Assembly: GCA_002812745.2 (NCBI GenBank)
Contig: NCSJ02000316.1
Span: 1 to 49,593, forward strand
DNA length: 49,593 nt
Origin: Scytalidium lignicola
Lineage: Eukaryota; Ascomycota; Leotiomycetes
Direction of reading: 5' to 3'
Shown here: positions 12,343 through 23,413 of the stretch, piece by piece
Numbering within the stretch: position 1 is the first letter of the stretch
Layout: the number at the start of each line of letters is the position of its first letter
The notes under the pieces: model-generated
Databases searched by the model: none
Seen by the model: the letters and a program-made list of their open reading frames with translations, nothing else
Told to the model about the DNA's origin: nothing
Program-made: the position numbers and the translations under genes

Positions 12343-13103
12343 CATAAGTCAACATACATCATATTAACAAGTTTGATTTTCTTAATATCTACTTAACTGT
12401 ACATTAAAAAACCTTTAAATTAAGCAATATTTGTCAAGGATTTCTAATAACAAGATTAATTCTATATAACCCTTAACATATTATATCAAAATTACAAGTT
12501 GAAGTAATGAAGGTTTTTACTCTTCTTAGAAGCTCTTATAATAATTCTAAAGCTCCTTAGATTCTTGAAACACTTTATAATACAATTTAATTGCAAAAAC
12601 AATATAAGGCCATTAAATCAAGACTTCAACAATATCAAAGTCTTTTTACACTTATTAGAATTACATTTGCTTAGCTTTTAAAAGGATGCTAGATGACTAT
12701 GCATAATGTCATATTTTTAACAAAAGAAAAAGATAATTTGAAAGTTGCCAACCAATCAGTTCAGCAAAAACTCAAGAGATCTAGAAAGCAAATAGCTTAT
12801 AAAGGCTCTCTGACAGCACAAGAAGCTCAAGAGATAGCTCAATCAAGTGCAATTGCTCAAGAAGTGGTAGAGGTGGCAAATCCAGAGGGTACAACACAGA
12901 CCTTGCCAGCACCACAGCGACGGCCACCTAAATACTCAGGGTGTGGAAGTACAGAGCATAAGATAAACAAATGCCCTAATTTAGCTGGCAATTAGATATA
13001 TCGCAATATATTTGTTTTGTGGTTGAATATTTGCTATTGTATGTTCAGTGGTGGGGGAGGTGATCCGACCGATAGGGTGATCCGACCGATAGGGAATTAC
13101 GTT
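12343..13103 (+). mobile_element. Fot1/pogo-like transposon, 3' part only (copy D)
   Basis: The left side is missing at the junction with the chromovirus LTR. The right end carries two 17-base tandem repeats, GTGATCCGACCGATAGG, then GGAATTACGT and a TA. This is the inverted form of the ACGTAATTCC terminus seen in copies A, B, C and E. The coding end of the transposase occupies 12,693-12,995. Between 12,343 and 12,690 the transposase frame continues with stops. Confidence 0.8.
12693..12995 (+). pseudogene. Fot1/pogo-like transposase, C-terminal part (copy D)
   Basis: A 100-residue open end of a DDE transposase of the pogo/Fot1 type. It has a coiled-coil-like charged stretch (KEKDNLKVANQSVQQKLKRS), an Ala/Gln-rich linker (QEAQEIAQSSAIAQEVVEV) and a C-terminal knuckle, YSGCGSTEHKINKC. 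Copy A has CSGCG at the same place, so the first Cys was changed to Tyr by a G-to-A change. The catalytic domain is missing. Transposases of this type excise and reinsert their element at TA dinucleotides. Confidence 0.75.
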
Positions 13104-13104
13104 A

Positions 13105-14636
13105 TGCTTTCAAGGCTGTCTGCTAGATTAACGGAACTATAAGAATATTGTTTGGCACAGTTTGGAAGTCAATTATGTCTAGGTAAGGCTTAACTGGCTG
13201 TTTCACGCTTTATTATTATTTTGAAGTGGAAGGTCTTCAGAGCCTCGCTTCTACAATATTCAAAGAACAGAGATTCGAACACCCTTTGTCGAATTTGAGC
13301 GTGCTCAATATATCAGCTTTACGAGCAGGAGAGGCAATATATGAAGAGGCCAATGTCTCTGAGGATGTATTGGAGCATTCTTTGATGCAAACACCTCGGC
13401 GAAATGAAGATGTGGAAGCGACCCTAAAGCTTGTTGAAATTCCTCGGGAAGACAATGAGACTCTGCGAATCTCCAAGCAAACTTTCCTGGCGATTTTGAA
13501 AATATTCGGCATAGATCCCTATGTGCAGTATATGATCAGTCGCAACTCGTATGGCTTGCACTCCTTCATCTCTCAAGGCTCCACCAGCGGGAAGACCTAC
13601 ACGGTTTTCATAGGTAATATCCTCTATGTGTTAATTTGGACTTTCAATCCAGCCACGGCGACTACAAATGCCATCATAATGCCTCGAGCAAGTAATGGCT
13701 TCACTACTGGTGTTGAGTCATTCACAAATTTCAAGTCTATCGTTACTCTTTACAAGGAACACATTCACACCCCTCATCTGCTCGCATTTATTGCTAGCCT
13801 GCAACTGTCTCAATTCGTCGACGAAGCGATACTCTGGCAACTTCGTCTCATCCGTAGTGTAGAGGCACGAACAGGACATGGCGCCTATCGCAATACTAAC
13901 GACACGAAAGAATCTGACATTGAAGATTTTACCGAATGGTCAATGATTATAGGGACCTGTCTAGTAAATCTTGCAAATCAATGCCGGCACGAACAGATTA
14001 CAACTTCGATAATAAACCATATCCTATACCATACAGATATCATGTGGGACAAGGAAATGAAGGAAGAACATTTCATAAAACACCAAGATAGCTTGGAGGT
14101 CATCAAATCCGTACTTCCGGTACTGATACGGCAGGCAGAGAGTGCAAGGTCTTATATCAGCTATTTACAAGAAAGAGCAAAAAATCAATCTACAGTGGTC
14201 AGTACTTGTGAAAAACTCTTTCTGACATATTTCTGAACTTAAATACCCGAAGCTTTTTAACTTGATTGCCCACCAAGATTCTATGATCAATATCGGACTC
14301 GCAGATTCGAGCAGGAAGATTGCGGAAGAGACAAAAAAGGATGGCTCTGCCATGAAAACTATTGCTGTTATGACAATGGCTTTCCTACCTGCAACATTCT
14401 TTGCTGCTCTGTTTGCGGTTCCCTCTCTGCAGTGGGACAAACCCGGGGTAATTCAAAGCAACTTTTCGGTGTATTGGGCATTTTCGATCCCAGCTACTGC
14501 CCTTGTATTCATTGCTTGGATCCTTATCACCGATTGGAGAATGTTGCTGCGGTGGGGAGATCTGATTCAAAAGTGGAGACGCAAAAGGAAAATTAAAGAG
14601 CTAATAATCAGTCTAAATGAGATCTCGCATTCGTAG
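13105..14636 (+). pseudogene. CorA-like Mg2+ transporter family protein, 5'-truncated
   Basis: The fungal CorA-like family has a long soluble N-terminal region and two C-terminal membrane helices. Exons: 13,105-13,182 (frame MLSRLSARLTEL, stop TAA at 13,140, then EYCLAQFGSQLCL), intron 13,183-13,226, exon to 14,197, intron 14,198-14,252 (GTCAGT), last exon 14,253-14,636. A strong pair of hydrophobic segments, IAVMTMAFLPATFFAALF and FSIPATALVFIAWILI, lies at the end with SLQW between them. The canonical GMN loop of transporting CorA is not seen, as in many fungal relatives, so transport is uncertain. The TAA fits CAA changed by CpA-to-TpA mutation. The transposon end at 13,103 sits right at the 5' edge and the rest of the gene's start is gone. 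A possible extra intron, about 13,615-13,655, lies in frame. Confidence 0.7.
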
Positions 14637-15288
14637 GTTTTATCCACCAGCAATCGGGGGATTGTACGCAGAGATGGGCTATGATCCAATCGTTACCTGG
14701 TCGTTTTAGCTAAGATATATGGAGAGGTTTTCATTCATTCGTTCATTCCTTCATCCTCCTCGTTAGCACGTTAGAAAGATATATTTAAGAGGTGGATAAC
14801 AGCCTAGCTATTGCACTTCAATGTTTTTATATAGTATTGGCACTAGTCTAATGTCCTCGACTTGCAACATATCTCATACCGACTAAATGTGCTTTACCTT
14901 TATGTTAGAAGAGTAGCACCAATGCGACTTACCTTTATAGGAAGTGGACTTTAAAACGAGCCTTTGCTATTTCCTGATTTTAGAAGAAGTTTAGCAGACT
15001 ATATATTTCGATAAAATAGGCTTTATTATCAGCAGGCTGTATTTTGCAGGTTCTATTGAGGTACAACCACAGCCCCGCTTAATAGTTTTAGCCCAACTAT
15101 CTCGGTAAGAAAAAGAACAAGGACAGCCTAGAGTTGGCTCAAGCAAGCCGGTGGTAAAATACGATAAAATTAAATTATTAAAATAAGAGTGACAGAGACT
15201 TAACACTACCCTACAGCTTGATTTCAACTCCCAACCTCGGTTTGACGTTGTTTAAGACTAAAAATTCAAGTCCAAGGAGAATATCATA
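14637..15288. other. Intergenic, convergent genes
   Basis: Sequence between the end of the CorA-like gene and the end of the ABC gene, which converge here. It contains short frames only. I see no RNA gene or repeat. Confidence 0.5.
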
Positions 15289-18200
15289 TTACGAGCTAGG
15301 TGTTTGACCCCACCATGTGGTGAGCATAAGCTTGACATATCGCCCTATTAAGCAAATACAATTCTTAACTTGAATTAATATCTTAGGAGGTTTCCTCCCG
15401 CCCCATTTCCTGACTCGGAATACGTAATAGAGTGTTATTGCCATGCAGATATTGAACACAATATATGCCCACACGATTCCGAAATTTCTCCAACGCGTGC
15501 TCAACGAGATGTTAGACAGAGCGAGAAATTGCTCGGAATTGGAGAGCTGACAGTACTGGCACTCAGTTGTGGCGGTTGGGTTGTAGAGCTGACCAGGAGC
15601 GTTCCTGAGGTAGGCTTGAAGGTACGAACCACAAGTTAGGCCATTCTCCGGATTGAAAACACTGGTTTCGCTTGCAGAACATTTGACAGGACGGTCCTGT
15701 AGCCCAGTTGCCGCTATACCACTGACAATATAAGTTAAGGGACTCACGCGATACATGAAGATCCAAAATCCCGGAAGAGCTTGTGGTGGTTGGAAGACGC
15801 TGTGCTCATCATTAGTAGAAATTCTCATCAACAGTAACCATGCTTACCCATTGAATATCATAGTCATAGAGAACATGAGAGTTGCAACGGCTCCAGCAGT
15901 CTGAGAATCAGGCAATACAGCGATGATCATATGCGCGAAAGTACTAGCAAACATGAAAATTTGAATGCAAAAGAGCATGATAAGGCCTTGGGACTCCGAG
16001 GATTGAACACTGGAATATATATCAGTTGAAGAAACTCGGTACAAAGTTTGCTGGAGAAATCATACCCATATACTGGATAATAATAACAAGCATAGACTAG
16101 TATACCAAGAAAAACTTGGTACGGGATTTCAACTATGATGTTAGAAAGCATAAAGGCAGCCCACGAATATATTTTTGAAGGGCGCTCTCGGACCTGCTCA
16201 AACTTCATTAACACATGGCAAGTGAAGATATTATCTTCGATCATGACTGACCTCATAGAGTGACCTTTGTAAGATGAATCGGGGCATTATCTAAATCCAA
16301 ATTAGCGATAGAACGACTTTGACATATTTTATTGACTTTCCTGTTGCACTAGGGAGCTGAGAATAGAGGTCAGCATAAAGATACTGAATATGACGTTTTG
16401 GATGCCCTGAAGGGAGTTGTTCGATTGAAAAAAAGAAAATCCAATAAAGCTATTTCAAATAAGTCTCAGTATTAATGGCTCAAGTTAATTACTCACAGAG
16501 CTGACACGAGGCCGAGTAAAAGTTTCCCCCAGATATAAGAAGGTGTACGCCAGTACTGTTGAAAAACTCTAATAGTGGTGTAAAGAATCTGCGTAGATAG
16601 TGGCGTCGCAAACTCGCGATGGCTATTGTCATTTGGGGTTCCTACGCCTATGTTGCTCGCCATCTGATAAATGTGCTCTTGTTCAGCTTTCATGTGCATA
16701 AACTCGTCGCTACTATTCCATATATATGGCCAATCTTGTCCAGATTTATTTTTCGATCCGGCGGTTACTGCTTCTAAAATATACTCGGCTGGATTCTCCG
16801 ACTCGCTGCAAGATCTAGCTCCGTTGCGTTCGAAGTAATTCAGTAGACATGTAGCATTAGGGCCTATGTCACCAAAGTATACTGTTTTTCCTCCTTTAGC
16901 AAGGAACAGGAGTCGGTCAAATTGTAGGAAAAGAATGGAGCTCGGTTGATGAATAGTGGCGAGGATAGCTTGTCCACTATCAGCAAGTTTTCGGAGGAGC
17001 GTGACAATAGCCCATGAGCTCTGGGAATCAAGCCCACTAGTTGGCTCGTCAAGGAAAATCAAAAGGGCCGGTTTCGCTGCCAATTCAACTCCAATACTAA
17101 GTAACTTCCGTTGTTCCACGTTTAAGCCTTTTCCTGGTGTGCCAACAACTGCATTAGAGAAGCTTTGCATGTCAAGCATCTTTAACATAGTCAGTATTGT
17201 GTTAATGTATAAATGATAGGATACGAACCTCGATTACGGTTTCTACATGATCATATTTCTCTCTAATCGGTATTGATGCACTTTGCCGTAGGATGGTGCT
17301 AAAGCGTAACGCTTCACGAACCGTTGAAGTTTCAAGATGGACATCTTGCTGTTGGACGTAACCTGCCTTGGAGTTAGAATGCTGCAAACAAATAAAATAT
17401 CACTCTAGTAGTCCTTACCAGTTCGGCGTTGGAAGCTAGAATCCAACGGCTTTCCATTAACAAACATATCTCCACTGATAATACCGGTGGAGGTTCGCTG
17501 CGCAAGTACATCAAGGAGAGTTGTTTTGCCGGCTCCGGAAACTCCCATGAGTGCTGTTAGTGTACCTGGTTTTACCCATCCAGAGACATGATCAAGCAAC
17601 CTCCGAGGTTTGTCTTTGATATGGATATCGTAAATAATGTCACGCCAAGTGAAAACACCTTCATGTTGCGACATATGTCTGTCTTCTAGCGGTTGGATTT
17701 CATCTTCGTCAGCATTTACACTGTCTGCATTTACACCAAGAAGAACAGATTGCTCAACGTCCCTAATTTGCGGCTTGACCTCCTCTCTACCCTTCCCCCT
17801 GAAGCTTCGTAAAAAAANGTAACACTTCAGCTGAACTGGACGAAGAAGAATTCAGCTCAGATGCATACAGATATAAGGCAAGAAAAAATATCCAGAAACC
17901 AATCATAATACCAAGATTTCGCCAAAGGTGGGAATATCTGTATTGAAAACTCGTTTCCAGGTAAGCATCACCGGAGACAGTTGTTTGTCCTGCGACCGCA
18001 CCCGATATTGAACAGATGAAGGTTTCACCAGTCAAATTTGGGTAGCTAGGGACCAAACTAGGATGTGGTTAGCATAGTGAATGAGAAGAAGTCTAAATTG
18101 ACTTACTTGTTGCAAGGGTATTCTGTTCCATGAAATTCATTTACCATAAGCGCTTCGAACGCGTACGATAAAGGATTTATATAAGTAAGCCACTTGAACC

Positions 18201-20289
18201 ATGGCTTCATGTATGAGCGAGGAATGGTGTATCCTGTATAGATCACAATGGCTAATACGAGGACGGCTGCAATAGCGAGTGCTTGAGATATGGTCTTTGT
18301 AATCGCAGCCACTGTTCGGAACATTGCAGACATAGTAAATCTGACGATCACAGTGAAGAGAAAGAAAATAAAGAAGTTGGAAGCCTCGACGCGAAGTCCT
18401 GCGAGGAAATAGAGAATGATGTTAAAGCAGATAGCAATTACTATCTTGACAGGCGCATCCGAGATGATACCTGCCAGAGCTTCAGTAAAAGGGTGGCAGA
18501 AGCTACCACATTTATTAGCATCGAAGAATACTATAATAGAATCGCAACACCTAAGGGAATCTTACGCATAAGAAGCATGTTTTTCTACGATTGGCCTTTG
18601 TTGGTACAAATTGTTGATCTCTGTAATAGCAATGAGAGCGTTAAGCAAGACCGCAAAGAACAATGTTGATCCTCTGGCGAAGAAGCTATTGGTGTCGTTT
18701 GGTGTTCCAAAGAAGACAGAACCAACAACAAGCGCCATAATGGCCTGTCCAAGTACTACTGTCAATGTCGCCGCCTTATCATTCCACAGCCGCTGATATG
18801 CTCGTTTAGTGCATGCTCTGATCTGCATTGGGATGCTGACTGTGTAAGGAGATGAACGCATTAAGTGACGCGATTGCATAGCTCGACGGGACTCTCTGAA
18901 TTGGTTTGCAGCGATATTGTTAGACATATCCCGCTCATGCTGGGTTATCTCCTCTAAAAGCGCTTTGTAATTTTTTGACGCTCTCCAATATTTTTGGAAG
19001 TCTTGAGGAGTTCGAGGCACCCGGTTTTCAAACCCATGACGAGGCTTCCTCTCCTTGTAATTGGTGACAGACGTGAGAAAATCCCCAGTTGTCTGTCGTG
19101 CTGGACAATACCAGCCCATTTCTTCGAAATATTGCTTAGCCGCTTTTGTAGGCCCAAAGAATATCTCACGACCTTCGTAGAGCACCATAACCTTATTGAA
19201 TACATCATAAATTGCTTGGGAAGCTTGGTAGATAGCAACAGCATGAGTAGTTCCAAGGAGATTAGCACTCATTTTCAGTGCGCGAACAAAGTCGAGCGCA
19301 GTTGCTGAATCAAGTCCGCGCGTGCTGTTATCCCAACAACCAATAGAGGACGATGCCAATATCATCTCAGCAATACTAACACGCTTATAACCAATTAGTA
19401 TGCACTTGGAACTGTAAGTTAAGTGTTACCTTTCTTTCGCCCCCTGAGACTCCCCGGACAAAGTCATTGCCCACCTTTGTGTTTGCTGTATGAGATAGGC
19501 CGCAGATCGACATAGCGACGGCCGTAGTTTGCTTAACATTATCCTTTCGAGATACAGCGACGACACGGTTCTGAGGAGTGCGTACAGTCGCCGCAAATTC
19601 TAAGGTCTCTCGCACAGTCAAATGTGGAAAGTGTGTGTCAACCTCCGAGTTGTACACAACTTCGCCTTTGTGTTGCCGAATCATGTCTTTTTGAGGGATG
19701 CCTTTTTTTNCTCCTTAGAACAGAATTCAGTAGGGATCTTCATAGGAGTCATACCATTGTAATGTACTACTGATTTTTTGCTTATTTCCAACCCATGAAG
19801 CTGCCCTGCTATCGTTTTCAAGAAAGTGGAACAACCGCTGCCGGGGGCCCCTAGAACCAACAACATTTCGCCGGATTTGATTACACCGTCAAAGCTATTC
19901 AAAATCTTCTTCTCCGGTCTCTTACCAAAACTAAAATATTCCTGCAACCGAAATGGTGCCATCAAAACTGATGCAACAGTTAGCTGATAATGGGCTGCGG
20001 ATCCTGACCCTGATACTGTGAGGTTCTTGAAAGCGACCGACGCTCGCCGAAACTTGACATTTGCTTTGTCTGCGATATACAAAACAGTTCTCACCCATTT
20101 TTCGACATCGAAGCTTGTGCTTGTGGGATCCAAAGCTGGATCTTCAGAGTCAATACCCCGATTCTCGGTAGCAATCTGTGTTAAATCTGCACGTGTTTCG
20201 TCCATATTGGCCTCTCTATCTTCTCTTGAACGCGAAAATGAATTATCCAGACGTTCTCCCTCTAGTTGAGCGTCAAAGTCTGTCTTCAT
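15289..20289 (-). CDS. PDR-type (ABCG) full-size ABC transporter
   Basis: A plasma-membrane drug/metabolite exporter of the fungal PDR family, about 1,474 residues, the usual length. Twelve exons (minus): 20289-19755, 19701-19430, 19383-18566, 18502-18107, 18057-17419, 17362-17229, 17179-16497, 16449-16341, 16290-16252, 16193-16066, 16009-15848, 15799-15289. The sum divides by three once the N at 17,818 is dropped. Domain order is NBD-TMD-NBD-TMD. NBD1 has [25 protein letters not shown] (rebuilt across an intron) and the divergent Walker [15 protein letters not shown]2 has [15 protein letters not shown], the degenerate signature [12 protein letters not shown] and [15 protein letters not shown]. 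These asymmetric sites are normal for PDR pumps. TMD2 ends with the PDR Cys-rich loop ([16 protein letters not shown]). The start is the ATG at 20,289. One intron (16,291-16,340) begins GAAAGT, not GT. It may export the product of the neighbouring cluster or serve general resistance. Confidence 0.9.
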
Positions 20290-21689
20290 GGTGGATGATT
20301 GCAACTTGTATTAAGGCTAGTAGGCTTGATTTCGACAACTTTCAGTCCTGGCCTAAAGGAAGCTATTGATTCTTGTCCAGGGAGTCAAAGAGCAGTTATA
20401 AACTATCATTCTAACGTCCAGACATAGTTTGATATGGCCAGAGCCTTCGGAAGGTTGCTTGGCCGGGAGAGTCAGCAAAGAACATAGACGCCTGCCCTGC
20501 CACACCCAATCACTATCAAGAATTATAACATAGCTGGCGTCGACGATCGTAGGGTTTGACGGTACATTACGTTGTAGCTTCTTGGCTTCCTCGCTTGTTC
20601 CACAGCTTTGTATACATAGTTTCGTTGCTCATTGGCGCAAATATAATATGATACTCTGCCACTGCTTTTAGTTGTGTATTGGCGCATTTCAATTCCGACG
20701 CCACGTACTTATGTACTTACGTACACCAAAGTCTAGACTGCCAGAATACCTCCCGCTTGCTAGTTATGGGCAATGGATGCGCCTAGCTCGTTTGCACTGC
20801 ACGTTTTTGAACATTGTCTCTCTCTTGAAGATCAGGAGATCTGCGCCATATGCAGTAATCACTTTAAAGTATTGTGTAATTTAGTACTTGGTGGATGTTG
20901 ATCCAATCTGCCCAATTCTAAATTAAGATGGATGTTAGCCAACCACTTCCTCGTTGCCAACTTTCGATGATGCGGCTTATTAAGATAGCATGGCGACTTC
21001 CGCTATATTCAAACCCTCACTCTCTTGCACGCACTGATAGGTCTCTACCGCGCTCTCTTTCTTTGTGGATACATATTTCTAGCAGGTTGCATCTAATTAG
21101 GATGCAACTCCCATCAGGGGTTTAAAACAATTCACTCTTGATGAAAACGGTCCGCCTTCGACACGATTACACACCATTAGAACTATCGCCCTGCTTAGGT
21201 AGGCCAGAAGATGAAGTTAAGTACTCTCGGGCTAGTTAGCCAATCTAGCAGCCATGATTATCTCCATTGGGCAAATTATTCAAGAGAGAGAAGGCCGACC
21301 TCAACGCGTTCACCTTGCTAGGCAGGACTTCTCTGCTCCCTGGTCAGAATGAGATGTTCGCCTCCAATAATACAGCTCTGCGAACTAGAAATTTATTCTA
21401 AATGAAGTCTTCCAGTCAGATTTAAAGTGCTTTTAGAATATGTATCAACTTCTTACTGAGTTGCCTATATCCCTATCTGTCGCAGGACACAATCTTGACA
21501 TTGATGAATCAAAGGATTTTACGGAAGTTTGATTAAACTATAATGACTCTGCTCTTGCTTACAAATCATCTTTAATATATAAACAAGGACGAGTTGATTA
21601 GATAAATATATATACATATATATATTTAAAACTGACAATTCTAAATTTGACAATATTAAAAGTATTAGAATTGGTAATAGAGTAATAAC
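20290..21689. other. Intergenic, upstream of the ABC gene
   Basis: About 1.4 kb of normal base composition with no convincing frame. It holds the promoter of the ABC gene, but I could not pick out a TATA box or a known drug-response element with confidence. The part after 21,560 is AT-rich. Confidence 0.4.
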
Positions 21690-22330
21690 TAGGATAAACT
21701 AGCGGTTCTTTCTGTCTTTGATATTCTCCTCCAAGAGGCTCCTATGATTAGCATCTTCCTGCTGAACTACCCCAAGTTCCCATTGTCTCCAATTCTTAGC
21801 CTCCTGCAGATGTTTTTGATATATCCCTCCTAGAGCCATTTCTGTGCCCCATTCTCCTGCCTTATGACCTCGAGCTCACCTCTTGTCCTCTCTATTTCTT
21901 CCTCGTGTCTTCTGGCAGCCTGCCGTGCCCTCTGACGGTCTATCCTCAACTCCTCGTCTCGCTCCTCTTGAAGCTGTCACCTAGACACCCTTATACGCTC
22001 CATATCCTCCTTCGCCATCGCCATCTTCTTCTCAAGATTAACCTTCACGGCTCTGATCTCCTGTGCGCTCACATCACCCTCCTAGCGCGTCTCCATTTCA
22101 TTCCTCAGATTTTGAATTTCCTCCTCGTGCTTCTTGTTTAGCTTGGCCATCTCCAGTTGGATACCAAACACAGTTAGTTGCCGCTTGGATAGGACGTACT
22201 GCACAATTCCCAGCGCTGATGTGACCCCATTGTCCTGCCTAACGAACTTTGTTACTTTTAAGGATCGATCATGCTCGCCCAGACGCCGTGTGGGAGCAAC
22301 GGACAAAAGAAACAAAACGAGCCAAAATGG
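21690..22330 (-). pseudogene. Decayed coiled-coil protein gene
   Basis: The minus strand reads as a charged coiled coil with a few breaks. The readable frame starts near 22,300 (DRSLKVTKFVRQDNGVTSALG, then KRQLTVFGIQLEMAKLNKKHEEE) and meets a stop at about 22,082. It continues with VKVNLEKKMAMAKEDMERI, a second stop near 21,980, then EERDEELRIDRQRARQ and EEEIERTRGELEVIRQEN. After a frameshift near 21,850 it ends KDRKNR-stop near 21,705. No enzyme motif was seen and I do not recognise the family. Confidence 0.5.
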
Positions 22331-22947
22331 CTGAAGAAAGAGCTGGAGACTCAAAGACAAAAGCAGAGGCAGTACGTAAAACAGAAGCAGAAGGAAATGG
22401 AAGAAAAGCTAGCAGCAGAGCGGCGAGAAGAAGAAGCCCCATAGGAGCGAGAAACGAGAGAGGACGAAGAGTGAGAGCGGCGCTATGAGTAAGAGACGGA
22501 GATTTGATGCTGAAGAGCGGAGACTGGAGAATCAGAGAGCGGCCGAGCGGCGAGAGCCGGATGCGCAGAGAGAATGGGAGTGACAGCAGCAGATAGCACT
22601 TCAGCAGCAACAACAACAAAGAGGATGGCAACAGCAGCAAAGATAAAAGGAGGGAGAGGAGCAGAGGGAATGGCAGCGGGAAATGCGCGAGAGAACTAGG
22701 CTGGGAAATAAATAATGAACTAAACTTCGAGAAGGCAGCAGAATTGATAATGGAGAGAAACCGAGTGCGGGAGGATCATGAGTCAACAGCGGCGTTGATG
22801 CTTGGGGGGAATCGCCAGGAGCTGTTATACAACTATGTTACGACTGGGTGGTCGGTCTACGAGCCACCACCTCCAGCTGTCTTCCAGCGATTTCCTCTAA
22901 TCTTCCAAGCACCTATCTACCAGTTCCTGCGTAATTCTTATTATTAG
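22331..22947 (+). pseudogene. Degenerate Gln/Glu/Arg-rich protein remnant
   Basis: Plus-strand frames are biased to Glu, Arg, Lys and Gln (for example ERREEEAP, a Gln run near 22,605-22,640, QREWQREMRERTRLGNK near 22,660-22,712), but stops and frame changes interrupt them. The last open piece, 22,744-22,947, ends YEPPPPAVFQRFPLIFQAPIYQ. No known domain. It lies head to head with the minus-strand coiled-coil relic at 21,690-22,330. Confidence 0.4.
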
Positions 22948-23413
22948 ACTTCTCGTTGTTAACATTGTAGGTACATCTTTGGAGTGATGTATAGTCATCC
23001 TGACTCGTTTAGATCTTTTGCTACCTTCAGAACAGTTATCAACTAATTATTATAATCAACCCCGATCCATTTAGAATAGTATCAATCTCAGACTTTGTCC
23101 TTGAAGTCCACTAGTTCCATCTTCTCATCTAGATTTAGCATTCTCTCTCCCCTTCTCTAGTTAGTGTTGATAGTAAGTAGAATTCCGAAAATATAGATAT
23201 AACTAATACAAAAGCTACAACAGAAGGAAATTTTCATACTCTTGCTCAACTCTCGAAGACAGATCATGGAAAGAAATTGCAAAGAGGAAACATATTAACA
23301 AGACAAGACAAATACACAGCACACATCTTGGGATAGTACAACTGAAACAAGAAATTCAAAACGACCCATGTAACCCGACAAACTCTTCCAGAAAATTTCC
23401 AAAAAGAAATAGA
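22948..23413. other. Intergenic
   Basis: Sequence downstream of the GH24 gene stop. No gene, RNA or repeat was seen. Confidence 0.4.

Noticed and set aside
19702..19754. A frame break at the N (19,710) in NBD1 of the ABC gene
   Set aside because: It falls within an intron (GTATGA to AAAAG) that rejoins YNG and IPQKDMI.
22269..22640. A Leu/Ser-rich minus-strand open frame
   Set aside because: It is the complement of the Glu/Arg/Lys-biased plus-strand sequence, so its composition is explained by that.
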